DNA of 64,000 nucleotides from Nageia nagi (lineage: Eukaryota; Pinophyta). The notes beneath the pieces are model-generated. The model ran no database searches and was not told the origin of the DNA. It was given only the letters and a program-made list of their open reading frames with translations. The stretch is taken from contig JBITNC010000001.1 of NCBI GenBank assembly GCA_050084985.1, positions 91,264,001 through 91,328,000 on the forward strand, in the 5' to 3' direction. Numbering within the stretch: position 1 is the first letter of the stretch; each line of letters begins with the position of its first letter. Positions 48,850-58,579 of this stretch are shown piece after piece. A program made the position numbers and the translations under genes.

Positions 48850-49698
48850 AATATGAATTTGAATACTTTCTAGAAGTATAGGTACTTCGGAATACCACCC
48901 CCTCTGTTTCCTCTTAAGACTCAAAGAAAGGGCCATCGAAGAGCATAAAGCAAGGTCCTTAGGGGTACCTTCTACATCCGAAAGGAGTATTTGCCATAAT
49001 GCGAAGCCTATGAAAATATGTAATGGTCTTCAAGATAATCTCTACTTAAATAGGTGAAGCTCCAAACTCTACAAGGATAATGGAGTGAGGGACTATGCGT
49101 TTGCATTGTATAAACCTTCAAAGAAAAAGTGTTTGTACTTGTTCAACATGAGACCATTCAATCGATCCATGACTGGGATCCCATATCTTTGAACAGTAGG
49201 TAATAGTTGGCTTAACTAAGTAATCAAAGATCTTCATTTCAATTAGGATGTCTCAAAAGTGAGCTATGAAAAAAGTCCTATCCGGTAGGGAAAGAGATCC
49301 ATATACCTTACAAATGTGAGCTTGAGTGACAAACTTCATCTATAAAGTGCGTCTAGTGAAAAGAACTCCAAGGGATACATAGGAGTCTGTGATCTCTACT
49401 ACTCATCCCTAGAGATGAAAATGAAGATGGGATATAACCTCCTTGGTAGTATTGAATATCATGATCTTGGTCTTGGTAAGGTTCATTGATAACTATCTTA
49501 AAGTACAAAAATATGCTAATACATACAATTATCATTGGAGTCCCTCAACAGTTAAAGCTAAAAGGATAACATCATCAACAAAAAGAAGTTCAACGATCAA
49601 AACTTTGTGAAGTAGGCATCCATCATTTGCATGTGTATGTGCTCGAAGAAAGACTCAAGCTCATTTATGAAGATCCCAAAGAGTGTTGGGGAAAGGGG
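48850..49698 (-). pseudogene. LINE reverse-transcriptase fragment
   Basis: Minus strand from 49695 downward: F-P-N-T-L ... I-N-E-L-E, then about 50 codons later F-V-D-D-V-I-L-L-A (near 49580), the catalytic core of a LINE reverse transcriptase. A less certain C-terminal part follows to about 48850. It resembles the LINE at 3492-5560, which ends just before this section. It is cut on the right by the LTR of element D. Confidence 0.65.
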
Positions 49699-50197
49699 TG
49701 AAGGAGTTGCAATATAACATAAGCAACTCTAAACTCCTAATATCACATGTAAGCTCACAAATCACATCTAAATAACTTATAAAGTAATATCACAAAGATA
49801 ACTCAAGATCTAAATGGTTCCTCCAACTAGGAGTACATCCACTAACTAGATCTCACTTCTTAACAAATATGAACTCTTACAATCCTCTTAAATTTTTCTT
49901 CTAAACACTCTCTTATAGCATAACTTTACTCCACAAATTGGTGTATAATCACAAAAAGGGAGCCTTCTATTTATAGGCCAAAATCCCTCTTTAGATCACC
50001 CTTCTATCCAATATAAAAAAGCATGACATGCACATCCTTTTACCCAAGGGGTATGCTCATGACATGGAGTGTAGGACAAGTTACATTATCATATTCATTT
50101 AAATACTTAAGGTATCAAATGATACCCTTAAGTATTAGTGAACTTACATTGAAGATTATTATAAAACCTTTACAATAATGCATTATACATTCCAACA
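49699..50197 (-). repeat. Element D 3' LTR
   Basis: 499 bp. On the minus strand it begins TGTTGGAATGTATAATGC and ends near CAACTCCTTCA, and it matches the B and A LTRs with diverged ends. The TATAAATA box appears in reverse complement near 49970. Confidence 0.8.
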
Positions 50198-50911
50198 CTT
50201 CCCTTTAATGCAATATTGGGATAGAGCAAATAAGAGAAAAGAAAGAGAGAAAGTAAGAGAGTTCTCCTCTAAATAGATACAATGAAGATGAGAATTTTTT
50301 ACATATTTGTGAAGTAAGAAAGATCTAGTTTGAGACTCATTACTTTGCCAAATACAATCATTAACCATAATTGGTTTCATTGTACATGAAGTAGTCATCC
50401 AACTGGAAGTCATGAAGAGTCTCCAAGAGCCTGCATACTTGAAGTAAGTAACCTACAATCTCAAAGGAACTTGTAAATCATAAGCAAGTCGAATAACAAG
50501 ATCAGTTAGATGCAACATATTCATATCAACAAGGATAGATGAATCACACAAGTGCCATCATGAATCGATCAATGGTGCACTATAAGTCATCATGAAAATG
50601 CTAAGCCAAAACTCATAGTCATCTGCTGTATATAAAATATGTGTTGATTATCATTACAAAATAGAGCATGCACATATAAGTTTTTCACATATGGATAATT
50701 GAACAGTGTTAAAAAACACATAAAATTTCCTCATACATGGATAACTAAATAATGCTAAATTGGCCAATCTTTTGCTTTAAAAAATTTGTACAATAATTTC
50801 CTCACACAGAGCGAACTTACCACAAAGGCGTACAACAAAATTAACATTATATAGCATAAAATCCACCTAGGGGTGAAGTTGTCATCACAAACATGAATTC
50901 AACACAAGAAT

Positions 50912-51157
50912 TCAAACTTCACTCCCCCTTGAGGGTAACTTCACCAACCTGATAGCATCCTTAAGCTTACAAAATTGAACTTCTAGGAGGGGTTCGATGA
51001 ACAAATCAACAAAGTTCAAGGTGGATGGACAATACTCCAAGTGTATGATGCCATCAAGAACCTTCTTCTTAATAAAATGGGTATGAATTTTCACATGTTT
51101 TGTTCTTTGATGAAACATAAGATTCTTAACCAAAGAAATAGCTGATTGATTGTCTGA
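50912..51157 (-). pseudogene. Element D RNase H, C-terminal part
   Basis: Minus-strand reading gives the end of a Copia RNase H: R-T-K-H-V-K-I-H-T-H-F, then L-E-Y-C-P-S-x-x-N-F-V-D-L-F-x-E-P-L. The upstream part of the domain continues at 58580, on the other side of element F. Confidence 0.75.
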
Positions 51158-51162
51158 AGAAA
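51158..51162 (+). repeat. Target-site duplication of F (left), AGAAA
   Basis: AGAAA directly precedes the LTR TGTTAACAC. The same five bases follow the right LTR at 58575-58579. Removing F restores the alignment of element D with element B around 19980-20000. Confidence 0.92.
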
Positions 51163-51998
51163 TGTTAACACATAAAAATGAATTTATGTTTTTAAATAAA
51201 AAAATTAATGAAATATGCTTGGCTTAAATGTATGTTTTGAATGTATTAAAGTGATAATATCAATGTTTGTCTTGAATATGAATTTATTAATAATGATTAT
51301 CTTGAATATTGCATGAATTATCTTGTTTATTGGTGTGTTTATCTTGAATGTTGTGAATTAACCTTATTTATGTAGATGCACGCCGACCCATGGGTGGTAT
51401 TATCTATTATCTATATAAATAAGGGATCTAATAGTAAGTCCACAATAACAAGGATACACATGATCCCGCGTATGGTCTTGCAAGTGGCTACCTCTTAAGG
51501 TATCTCTTGGTATCGCCTACAAGGCTGTGGTTTGTGTGCTTCCTTTCGCGAGCTATCCTGACATCTATGATCTATTCTGATATCACACTGCTATCTGAGA
51601 CATCTATACTGAATTTTTGGACTTAATCGAGAGGTCAAAACTATAGAACGAAGGCCACCGACGCTCCTTTGTGAATGGAAGAACACCACTGACGCTCTTA
51701 TATCATTGAAACGGACCGCCCACAGTCCTCTTTTTGCATCCTCGCAGGTCACGACGTTGTTGGAAAGGCAACTCATCATCAGTACATCACCAATATATGC
51801 ATCTTTCATTGTTAGGTACGTTCCGTGAGGTAAGTACACAAATTACAGTCTTGGTTGGTACAATTACACTTCTGAATTGGTTATTTTGTTGATTATTATC
51901 TAGAATAAATTGCTATCCGTAGCTTAGATACAGATAATATTGAGTTTGTAGATATTTGCCTATTTACTTATTTGAACGCTCAATTTTATTTGTAAACA
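51163..51998 (+). repeat. F 5' LTR (836 bp)
   Basis: Begins TGTTAACACATAAAAATG and ends TTTATTTGTAAACA. A TATATAAAT box lies at 51412-51420. About 40 substitutions, mostly transitions, separate it from the 3' LTR (about 95% identity by eye). Confidence 0.9.
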
Positions 51999-52016
51999 TT
52001 TGGTGAACCTGACGTG
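51999..52016 (+). other. Probable F primer binding site
   Basis: TTTGGTGAACCTGACGTG directly follows the 5' LTR. I do not assign the tRNA. Confidence 0.5.
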
Positions 52017-52089
52017 AAGTGGACATCATTATACTAAAACCCTAAAGGTTTTAGTTAAGACTAACATTTATTTTGTGAGTGTTTGAGTT

Positions 52090-53305
52090 ATGGAGCAGCT
52101 TAAGTTATTCTTGCGTAGTCTTTCAAAAAGAGATTTGGATGAATTATTGGTAGAAATTAGACATGATGATCCAGAGGGATCCGAAGGAATGCAAAATAGC
52201 GCTGAGGGTGACAATAGTAATTTTAGGCTACTATGGAAGGTATGCAGAGACAGATAGAAGATTGGCAAGGAGATCAGCCCCGCTAATGATTCTTTCGAAT
52301 TTGGTAGTCCTTTATGTGATGAAATTCGTAGGCACATGCCACCATTCGACTACAAAGAGCCAAAATTCATTAAGTTCAATGGTGAAGGAGATCCAAGAAG
52401 ACATATACAAGGATTCAAGGATGAGTGTGAACTCAAAATTGGTACAGACCAAAGATTGCAAGCTAAATTCTTCCCCCAGAGCTTGGAAGGAGAGGCTCGA
52501 GAATGGTTTTATGCCTTACCAGAAGGGTCCATCACATCATTTGAGGAATTTTAGTAATTTGTTTCTGGAGCAATATAAGCATAACATCAAGAAGGAGGTT
52601 ATGCTATCAGATTTATGTGCTATCAAGCAGGACAGTGATGAGCAACTAGACAAATTTGTGGTAAGGTTTAAGAAGACATGGCAGCAAGTGAAGACCAGAT
52701 TAACAGAAAAGGAGGTAAATAACATTTTTAAAGAAGCTGTTATATTGCCCTTATAATCATATGTTATCGATTATACACATCTTACATTTTCTGATATGAT
52801 GTATAAACTGTTAGAGAAAGAAAAAGTCCTTGTGAAGCTAGGGCTTGTAAAGTATGGCAATAGTGATAAGGCCAAAGCAAAGGATAAGAGACCGCAATCA
52901 CCAAAGAAAGAGAAAACTATCCATGTGGCTGAGAAGACAAGTGAAACAAAGGAGAAGAAATTTGTGAGATTTCCCATACCTCCAAGACATATCCTAAAAG
53001 ACCTTGTGGAAAAGGGGTTATTACAACCCTTGCCTAAGCGTGAGGAAGATCCTACAGCAGAAAAACCCGCTTGGTATAAAGAATATAGGTATTGTGAATA
53101 TCATCAGACTAAGGGCCATGCTACTAATGGATGTGGAAACCTTAGGGATAGAATACAGAAGCTCATAGAAGATGGATTCTATGTGTGTCCAGTAAAGGTC
53201 AAAGATACAGGAGAAGAACAACATGTTAATATGATCTATCTTGAAGATGCTTGCGAGGTTAGCACCGGTGGGAGCTCCAGGCCCTCCGGAGGTATTATCT
53301 GGTAG
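52090..53305 (+). pseudogene. F gag (Ty3/Gypsy type), frame-broken
   Basis: The likely start is ATG at 52090 (M-E-Q-L-K-L-F-L). After a stop near 52237 the conserved core appears at 52336-52554 (F-N-G-E-G-D-P...S-L-E-G-E-A-R-E-W-F). One extra T near 52550 shifts the frame to 52560-52756, and after a stop 52796-53305 completes Gag. The last part has a zinc-finger-like C-x2-H-x4-H-x4-C at about 53090-53130, the CHHC variant seen in Tat-type Gags. The end of Gag is followed directly by non-coding DNA, not by a protease. Confidence 0.75.
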
Positions 53306-53683
53306 ATCAAAATATATATAAAAAAAAGAAGAGCTAGCAGTTGGTTCAGGTCATTAACGGACGTCATGGTCAAGATTGGAGGGCTTCATGACATCATAAC
53401 AGGAGCGCTGGCATTGTATTTCATGATAATAGGACCACCGACGGTCCTCTTTTAGTGGGAAAATAGAGGAAAGCAAAAGATTTCGATTCCTTTCGTAGCG
53501 TGAGAAGTCAGAATTTTAGGTCGTATCATTGGCGTTCATTTTCAAGGATCACAGAATATCAAATTCAAGCATCATAAGTACATGTACAAGAGCAAATCAG
53601 GTACCAAAATTTGTGTTTTATATATATCATTGATCAAAATGTTTTGGTTTACAATACAACTGGATGAGATTACATAGAATGAT

Positions 53684-55940
53684 CTAGAATCTCCTACTAG
53701 ACCCCCCTCCCCCTACACTAGAGCTAGTAGCCCTGCTAGATGTGCCACCCCCGCACCGTGCCTTGTACTTCTCTGTGCGTGCCTTCTCCTCACCGATCTG
53801 TCTCTCAGCCTGGCGAAGCTGCTCATAGAGGGCCTTGATTTCCTTGTTGGCTGCCTGTAGGTCCTGATAGATACCAGCATAATCCCCTCCTCTGAACTGT
53901 AGATGACCCTGTAACTCTCTAATCTCCTCATCCTTCTGACCGATTTGACCACACAGCTTAGCCATCTCAACCTCAGGATCTGTGACATAGCATAAACATA
54001 TCATGTTAGTCCCTTACATATCATGAAAGTCAAAGTAAAGTAAAAGAGAAAATAGGTTACCATCATCATCTTCATCATAGTCTTCCTCCTCCCAGTCTAT
54101 TTTCGTCTCATACTCAGGTTCATATTCATCCTGGTCTGGATCGGTCTCCTCATTATCGTCATGACCTGCATCTAGAGATGTGTCACGAGCATATGTAGAG
54201 CTACTCTCTCCTCCCCACCCTCCCATTGTGAAGGGAGTGTCCCATCTGGTCTCTATGTCTCCTGTGTCTTCATCCTCCCATGTATCGTCACCCATGTCAG
54301 CATCATGAATGCCTATGTGGTGAGGATGGCGTGTCCTCCACCAGTCTAGGTAGTCCTCTGTGTGATCAGGTCCATCTATGTCATCATCAACCTCATAGTC
54401 GGAGTCCTCATTGGGGGACTCCCAATCTGAGTCCCAGTCAGGTACTGGCTCATAATCCTCTAGGAGGTGCCTGCTACGGTAGTAGCGCACCACTATCTTG
54501 CAGTCATCCGGTATACCCTACTGGAATTCAAACTGACGGAGTACCCGCTCTGGCCTGTATGGCTCCACTAGTGCCCTACGCACTTGTAGGTATGTAGGGT
54601 GTCTCACCCATGCCATCTCCTGTATGTCCTCCTCCCACTCTGGTACACCTCCCTGATAGGGACACCAGTATATCTGCACCTCTTGCAGTAGGTCAAACTG
54701 TACCTGCCATCCCTCTAGGTCCATGCTAGGAAAATCTGGTCCCTCTGTCGTTGCCCACTATTGCCAGGTGGGTACATCATCTGGCTGATCTAGGGGTAAC
54801 ATCGTCAGTCTAGAGATGACGATGTGATCATATGCCCACACCTGCAGTATCATAGAATGAGCCACCTATCTCCCCCCTCTCTCCACCTCTGCAAAGCCGT
54901 GGAGGTCATGATAGAGTTGCACCAGTATCGTAGGGCACCATGCATACCACTGCCTGTGTGTCACCATGTCCTGAATGATAGGAACCATGCCCATAGGAAA
55001 GGTCTCACTACTCTTGTTTGGGTAGACAATAGCATCCAAAAGGTAGGCAATGAGGAGTCTCATCCATAGGTCACCCCATGCTGGAGGATACTCTGACACA
55101 TGTCTCACTAGGGACACACCCCTCTTCCTTGATTTACTTCGTATGACCCTGTCAGCCATGTAGACCATACCTCTGCCTGTTCAGGCTTGGAACAGGAATC
55201 ATGTTCCCTAGCCTCCCCCTGATAGGAAGTCTAGTGATCCTGTAGATATCCTTAGTGTCACTGTAATCTCACCACCAGAAGGTGAAAGGTGTTGGAGTTT
55301 GGATCCCACCTCTCCATCAAAGCTGTCAGCATGTTGCGGTCATGAAACACATAGTCAGCAAATGCAAGGTAGCTGAACGAAATGTCCTCTAGAATGCTCC
55401 GGGTTGCGTCAGTTTGTGGCCACTGTTGGGCAGTAGTGAAGGCGGCACTTTTGCCGGATGGTCGCATAAGGTATGCACGATTCTGCAAGAAAAGAATGAC
55501 AAAAGGCAAGTCAGTATCAAGATATGAAACATAGAATGGCAAAAAAATAGTAATGGTAAAGAGGAACCGCCCACGGTCTAGATCAGGTGAGAAGGACCAC
55601 CCACAGTCCAAACTAGGGTAGAAAGGACCACCAACGGTCCTATTTCTATGAATAAGGGTTGACAAAATTTAGGGTGTAGGTTCATACGGATGAGCATAGT
55701 ACAGCCATGATACCAGAAATTCGAAAAAACAAAGTGAAAAGGGAAAATAAAGGGCTAGGGTATGCAACAGGAAAACCCTAGGGGCAATTCGGAAAACCAG
55801 TGTATAGGCAGCTAAAATCTGAAGATAAGCAAAAGCATAGCAAGGAAAAGGTAGGAGATGTAATGTACCTAATGACCAGTAGGAGAATCAGCCACCAAGG
55901 TAGCTCTGTGTCCATCTCGGCATGTGATTAGCAGGGCCAT
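53684..55940 (-). pseudogene. Plant-mobile-domain (PMD) gene, antisense inside F, with introns
   Basis: Related to the MAIN/MAIL and TE-borne PMD proteins, whose function in elements is unknown. Proposed exon 1 is 55869-55940 (ATG at 55940). Intron 55483-55868 (GT...TTGCAG) leads to exon 2, starting N-R-A-Y-L-M-R-P. PMD landmarks follow: L-T-A-L-M-E-R-W...N-T-F-H near 55310, then A-Y-L-L-D...Y-P-N-K-S and W...L-V-Q-L-Y-H-D-L near 55060-54900. An acidic Asp/Glu region (54061-54493) precedes an 81-bp intron (53980-54060, GTAACC...CACAG) and a coiled-coil, Arg-rich tail ending at 53684. Defects: at least two shifts near 55200-55280 and four TAG codons (exon 1 end; about 54866, 54770 and 54527). 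The frame is otherwise continuous from 55168 to 53684. Confidence 0.75.
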
Positions 55941-56407
55941 AGCGTGCAACACAGCAATACAGGAAGAATCACCTAGTGATAGCGACAAAATCACCAGCTA
56001 AACCTCTCTGAATCAGTCTCTCAAGCTCTAGGATACTCTCAGCTATGAAAATGATAGGGTGATCAAATGAGGAAGGGTGGGGCCCCTTTTATAGAAAAGT
56101 TAGGGTACATATTTCAAGATGAATTTCAATTTGAGCATTTGGTATACATGGACGAGCAACCAGGTATCAATTTGGAATCTAGAGGTGATTCGTAGGGACC
56201 TGATCTTCATAGTTTTCGATGAATCTTCAAGAAAAGGACCGCCCGCAGCCTTAGGTGAAGACCATCGGCATTCTAAGTCTGTAAGAAAGGACCGCCCGTG
56301 TTCCTTTATCCAGAAAATAGCTTATCTATGTATCATGGGTGCATCATAGGTGTTTGATCAATGTTATATCCAGGAGAATATTGCTTTGAGTTTCATGTTT
56401 GTAGACC

Positions 56408-56735
56408 TAAATTATCAACTTATCATGTCTATGAGTGGAGTTCCAGCTCCCGCTATCAGCCTATCATGCTTATGAGTGGAGTTCTAGCTCCTGATATTAG
56501 CTTATCATACTTATGAGTTGAGTTCCAGCTCCCATTATCAGCTTATCATGTCTATGAGTGGAGTTCCAGCTCCCGATATCAGCTTATCATGCTTATGAGT
56601 GGAGTTCCAGCTCCCATTATCAGCTTATCATGCTTGTGAGTGGAGTTCCAGCTCCCGTTGTCAGCTTATCATGTCTCTATGGGTGGAGTTCCAGCTCCCA
56701 TTATCAGCTTATCATGCCTCTTGGCAGAGTGTCAG
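56408..56735 (+). repeat. 41-bp tandem repeat in F, about 8 copies
   Basis: Units contain GAGTGGAGTTCCAGCTCCC and CAGCTTATCATG. The phrase GAGTGGAG starts at 56433 and 56474 and recurs every 41 bp with small length changes. Confidence 0.9.
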
Positions 56736-57230
56736 CTCCATTAGTTTATCACTTATTTTGCGGAGTTTGATTCTTATGCAACTGCAGTACACCTCTTGGT
56801 GCGAAGGCTCAGTTGTGTGGAACTTAGCTCTCACATATCAGCTTATCACTTATTTTGTGGAGTTCAGTTCTTATGCAACTGCAGTACACCTCTTGGTGCA
56901 AAGGCTCAGTTGTATGGAACTTAGCTCTCACATATCAACTTATCATTGTTTTGCAGAGTTCAGTTCTTATGCAATTGCAGTACACCTCTTGGTGCGAAGG
57001 CTCAGTTGTGTGGAACTTAGCTCTCACATATCAGCTTATCACTTATTTTGCAGAGTTTGGTTCTTATGCAACTGCAGTACACCTCTTGGTGCGAAGGCTC
57101 AGTTGTGTGGAACTTAGCTCTCCCCTATCAACTTATCACTTGTTTTGCGGAGTTCGTTCTTATGCAACTGCAGTACACCTCTTGGTGTGAAGGCTCAGTT
57201 GTGTGGAACTTAGCTCTCCCCTATGTGTGG
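56736..57230 (+). repeat. 96-97-bp tandem repeat in F, 5 copies
   Basis: GCAGTACACCTCTTGGTG begins at 56784, 56881, 56977, 57074 and 57170. Each unit also contains CAGCTTATCAC-like and GGAACTTAGCTCTC phrases, the first shared with the neighbouring 41-bp array, which suggests a common origin. The long open frames across both arrays are by-products of the periodicity. Confidence 0.9.
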
Positions 57231-57345
57231 TTATGTGTTATCATGTCTTGTCTTGTGAGTTGGTCATGTGTGTTGTCATGTATTATCATGTCTTGTCTTG
57301 TGAGTTGGTCATGTGTGTTGTCATGTCTTGTCTTGTGATGTGGTC
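57231..57345 (+). repeat. 45-bp repeat, 2-3 partial copies
   Basis: GAGTTGGTCATGTGTGTTGTC occurs at 57257 and 57302, a 45-bp spacing, within TGTCTTG-rich DNA. Confidence 0.75.
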
Positions 57346-57710
57346 TTGTCAAGTTGTCGTCCGATCGACATGTGTGGTCAAGTCGTCTGTCTGATCATTG
57401 TCATGTGTGTTGTCAAGTTTGTTGTCATGGGTCATCAGCATTGTGGTAAGATTATCAGATTATCAGATTTTCAGATATATCAGGCTATCACCTTCTACAG
57501 CAAAACGCAAGGGGCAAGCATGCCCAAGGTAATATCAAAAGGGAGTTTTCTCAACCTATATCTAGTACTAATAAGCTTTATCATGATGTTGTTTAAGTTT
57601 AGAATGGTTAATGTTTATCATTGCTTATCAAAATTGTTTGCTATGATATTGTGTTTTTACTTTGAATGCAAAATCTCAAGTCACCTCATGTTTCTTTCGT
57701 TTCACATCCA

Positions 57711-57722
57711 AAGTGGGGCATC
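57711..57722 (+). other. F polypurine tract
   Basis: AAGTGGGGCATC directly before the 3' LTR. GGGG-containing tracts of this kind prime plus-strand synthesis in Gypsy elements. Confidence 0.65.
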
Positions 57723-58574
57723 TGTTAACACATAAAAATGAATTTATGTTTTTAAATCAATAAATTAATGAAATATGCTTGGCTTAAATGTATGTTTTGA
57801 ATGTATTAAAGTGATAATATCAATGTTTGTCTCGAATATGAATTTTATAATGATTATCTTGAATATTGCATGGATTATCTTGAATATTGCATGAATTATC
57901 TTGTTTATTGGTGTGTTTATCTTGAATGTTGTGAATTAACCTTATTTATGTAGATGCACGCCGACCCATGGGTGGTATTATCTATTATCTATATAAATAA
58001 GGGATCTAATAGTAAGTCCATAATAACAAGGATACACATGATCCCGCATATGGTCTTGTAAGTGGCTACCCCTTAAGGTATCTCTTGGTACCGCCTACAA
58101 GGTTGTGGTTTGTGTGCTTCCTTTCGTGAGCTATCCTGACATCTACGATCTATTCTGATATCACATTGCTATCTGAGACATCTATACTGAATTTTTGGAC
58201 TTAATCGAGAGGTCAAAACTATAGAACGAAGGCTGTTGGTGCTCCTTTGTGAACGAAAGAACACCACCGGCACTCTTATATCATTGAAACGGACCGCTTG
58301 CGGTCCTCTTTTTGCATCCTCGCAGGTCATGACATTGTTGGAAAGGCAACTCATCATCAGTACATCGCCAATATATGCATCTTTCATTATCAGGTACGTT
58401 ACGTGAGGTAAGTACACAAATTATAGTCTTGGTTGGTACAATTACACTTCTGAATTGGTTATTTTATTGATTGTTATCTAGAATAAATTGCTATCCGTAC
58501 TTAGATATAGATAATATTGAGTTTGTAGATATTTGCCTATTTACTTATTTGCAGCTCAATTTTATTTGTAAACA
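57723..58574 (+). repeat. F 3' LTR (852 bp)
   Basis: Matches the 5' LTR and carries an extra internal duplication of about 21 bp around 57855-57900 (a repeated ATTATCTTGAATATTGCATG), plus small indels elsewhere. It ends AACA before the AGAAA duplication. Confidence 0.9.
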
Positions 58575-58579
58575 AGAAA

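Larger units (their letters stand above)
51163..58574 (+). mobile_element. F: 7.4-kb Gypsy element, gag only, with antisense PMD gene
   Basis: A complete insertion with TG...CA LTRs (51163-51998 and 57723-58574), AGAAA duplications, gag (52090-53305) and a GTGGGG-containing purine tract before the 3' LTR. After gag there is no protease, reverse transcriptase, RNase H or integrase. Instead an intron-containing plant-mobile-domain gene lies on the opposite strand (55940-53684), followed by two tandem-repeat arrays (56408-57230). The gag zinc finger, antisense extra ORF and 3' arrays fit the Tat lineage of Ty3/Gypsy, where antisense extra ORFs have been described. The lineage call is inference without pol. 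F depends on a partner element for its enzymes. Confidence 0.85.

Noticed and set aside
51591-51839. 82-codon minus-strand frame in the F 5' LTR, also in the 3' LTR at 58169-58417
   Set aside because: Conserved only because the LTRs are copies of each other. It differs by transitions in all codon positions and has no domain.
56558-57735. Overlapping plus-strand frames of 70-172 codons with repeated peptide phrases
   Set aside because: They run through the 41-bp and 97-bp tandem arrays in several frames at once. Translation of a repeat is not evidence of a gene.
57855-57900. 21-bp duplication in the F 3' LTR as a sign that the LTRs belong to different elements
   Set aside because: The AGAAA duplications and the overall match of both LTRs show one insertion. 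The duplication is a later slippage event.
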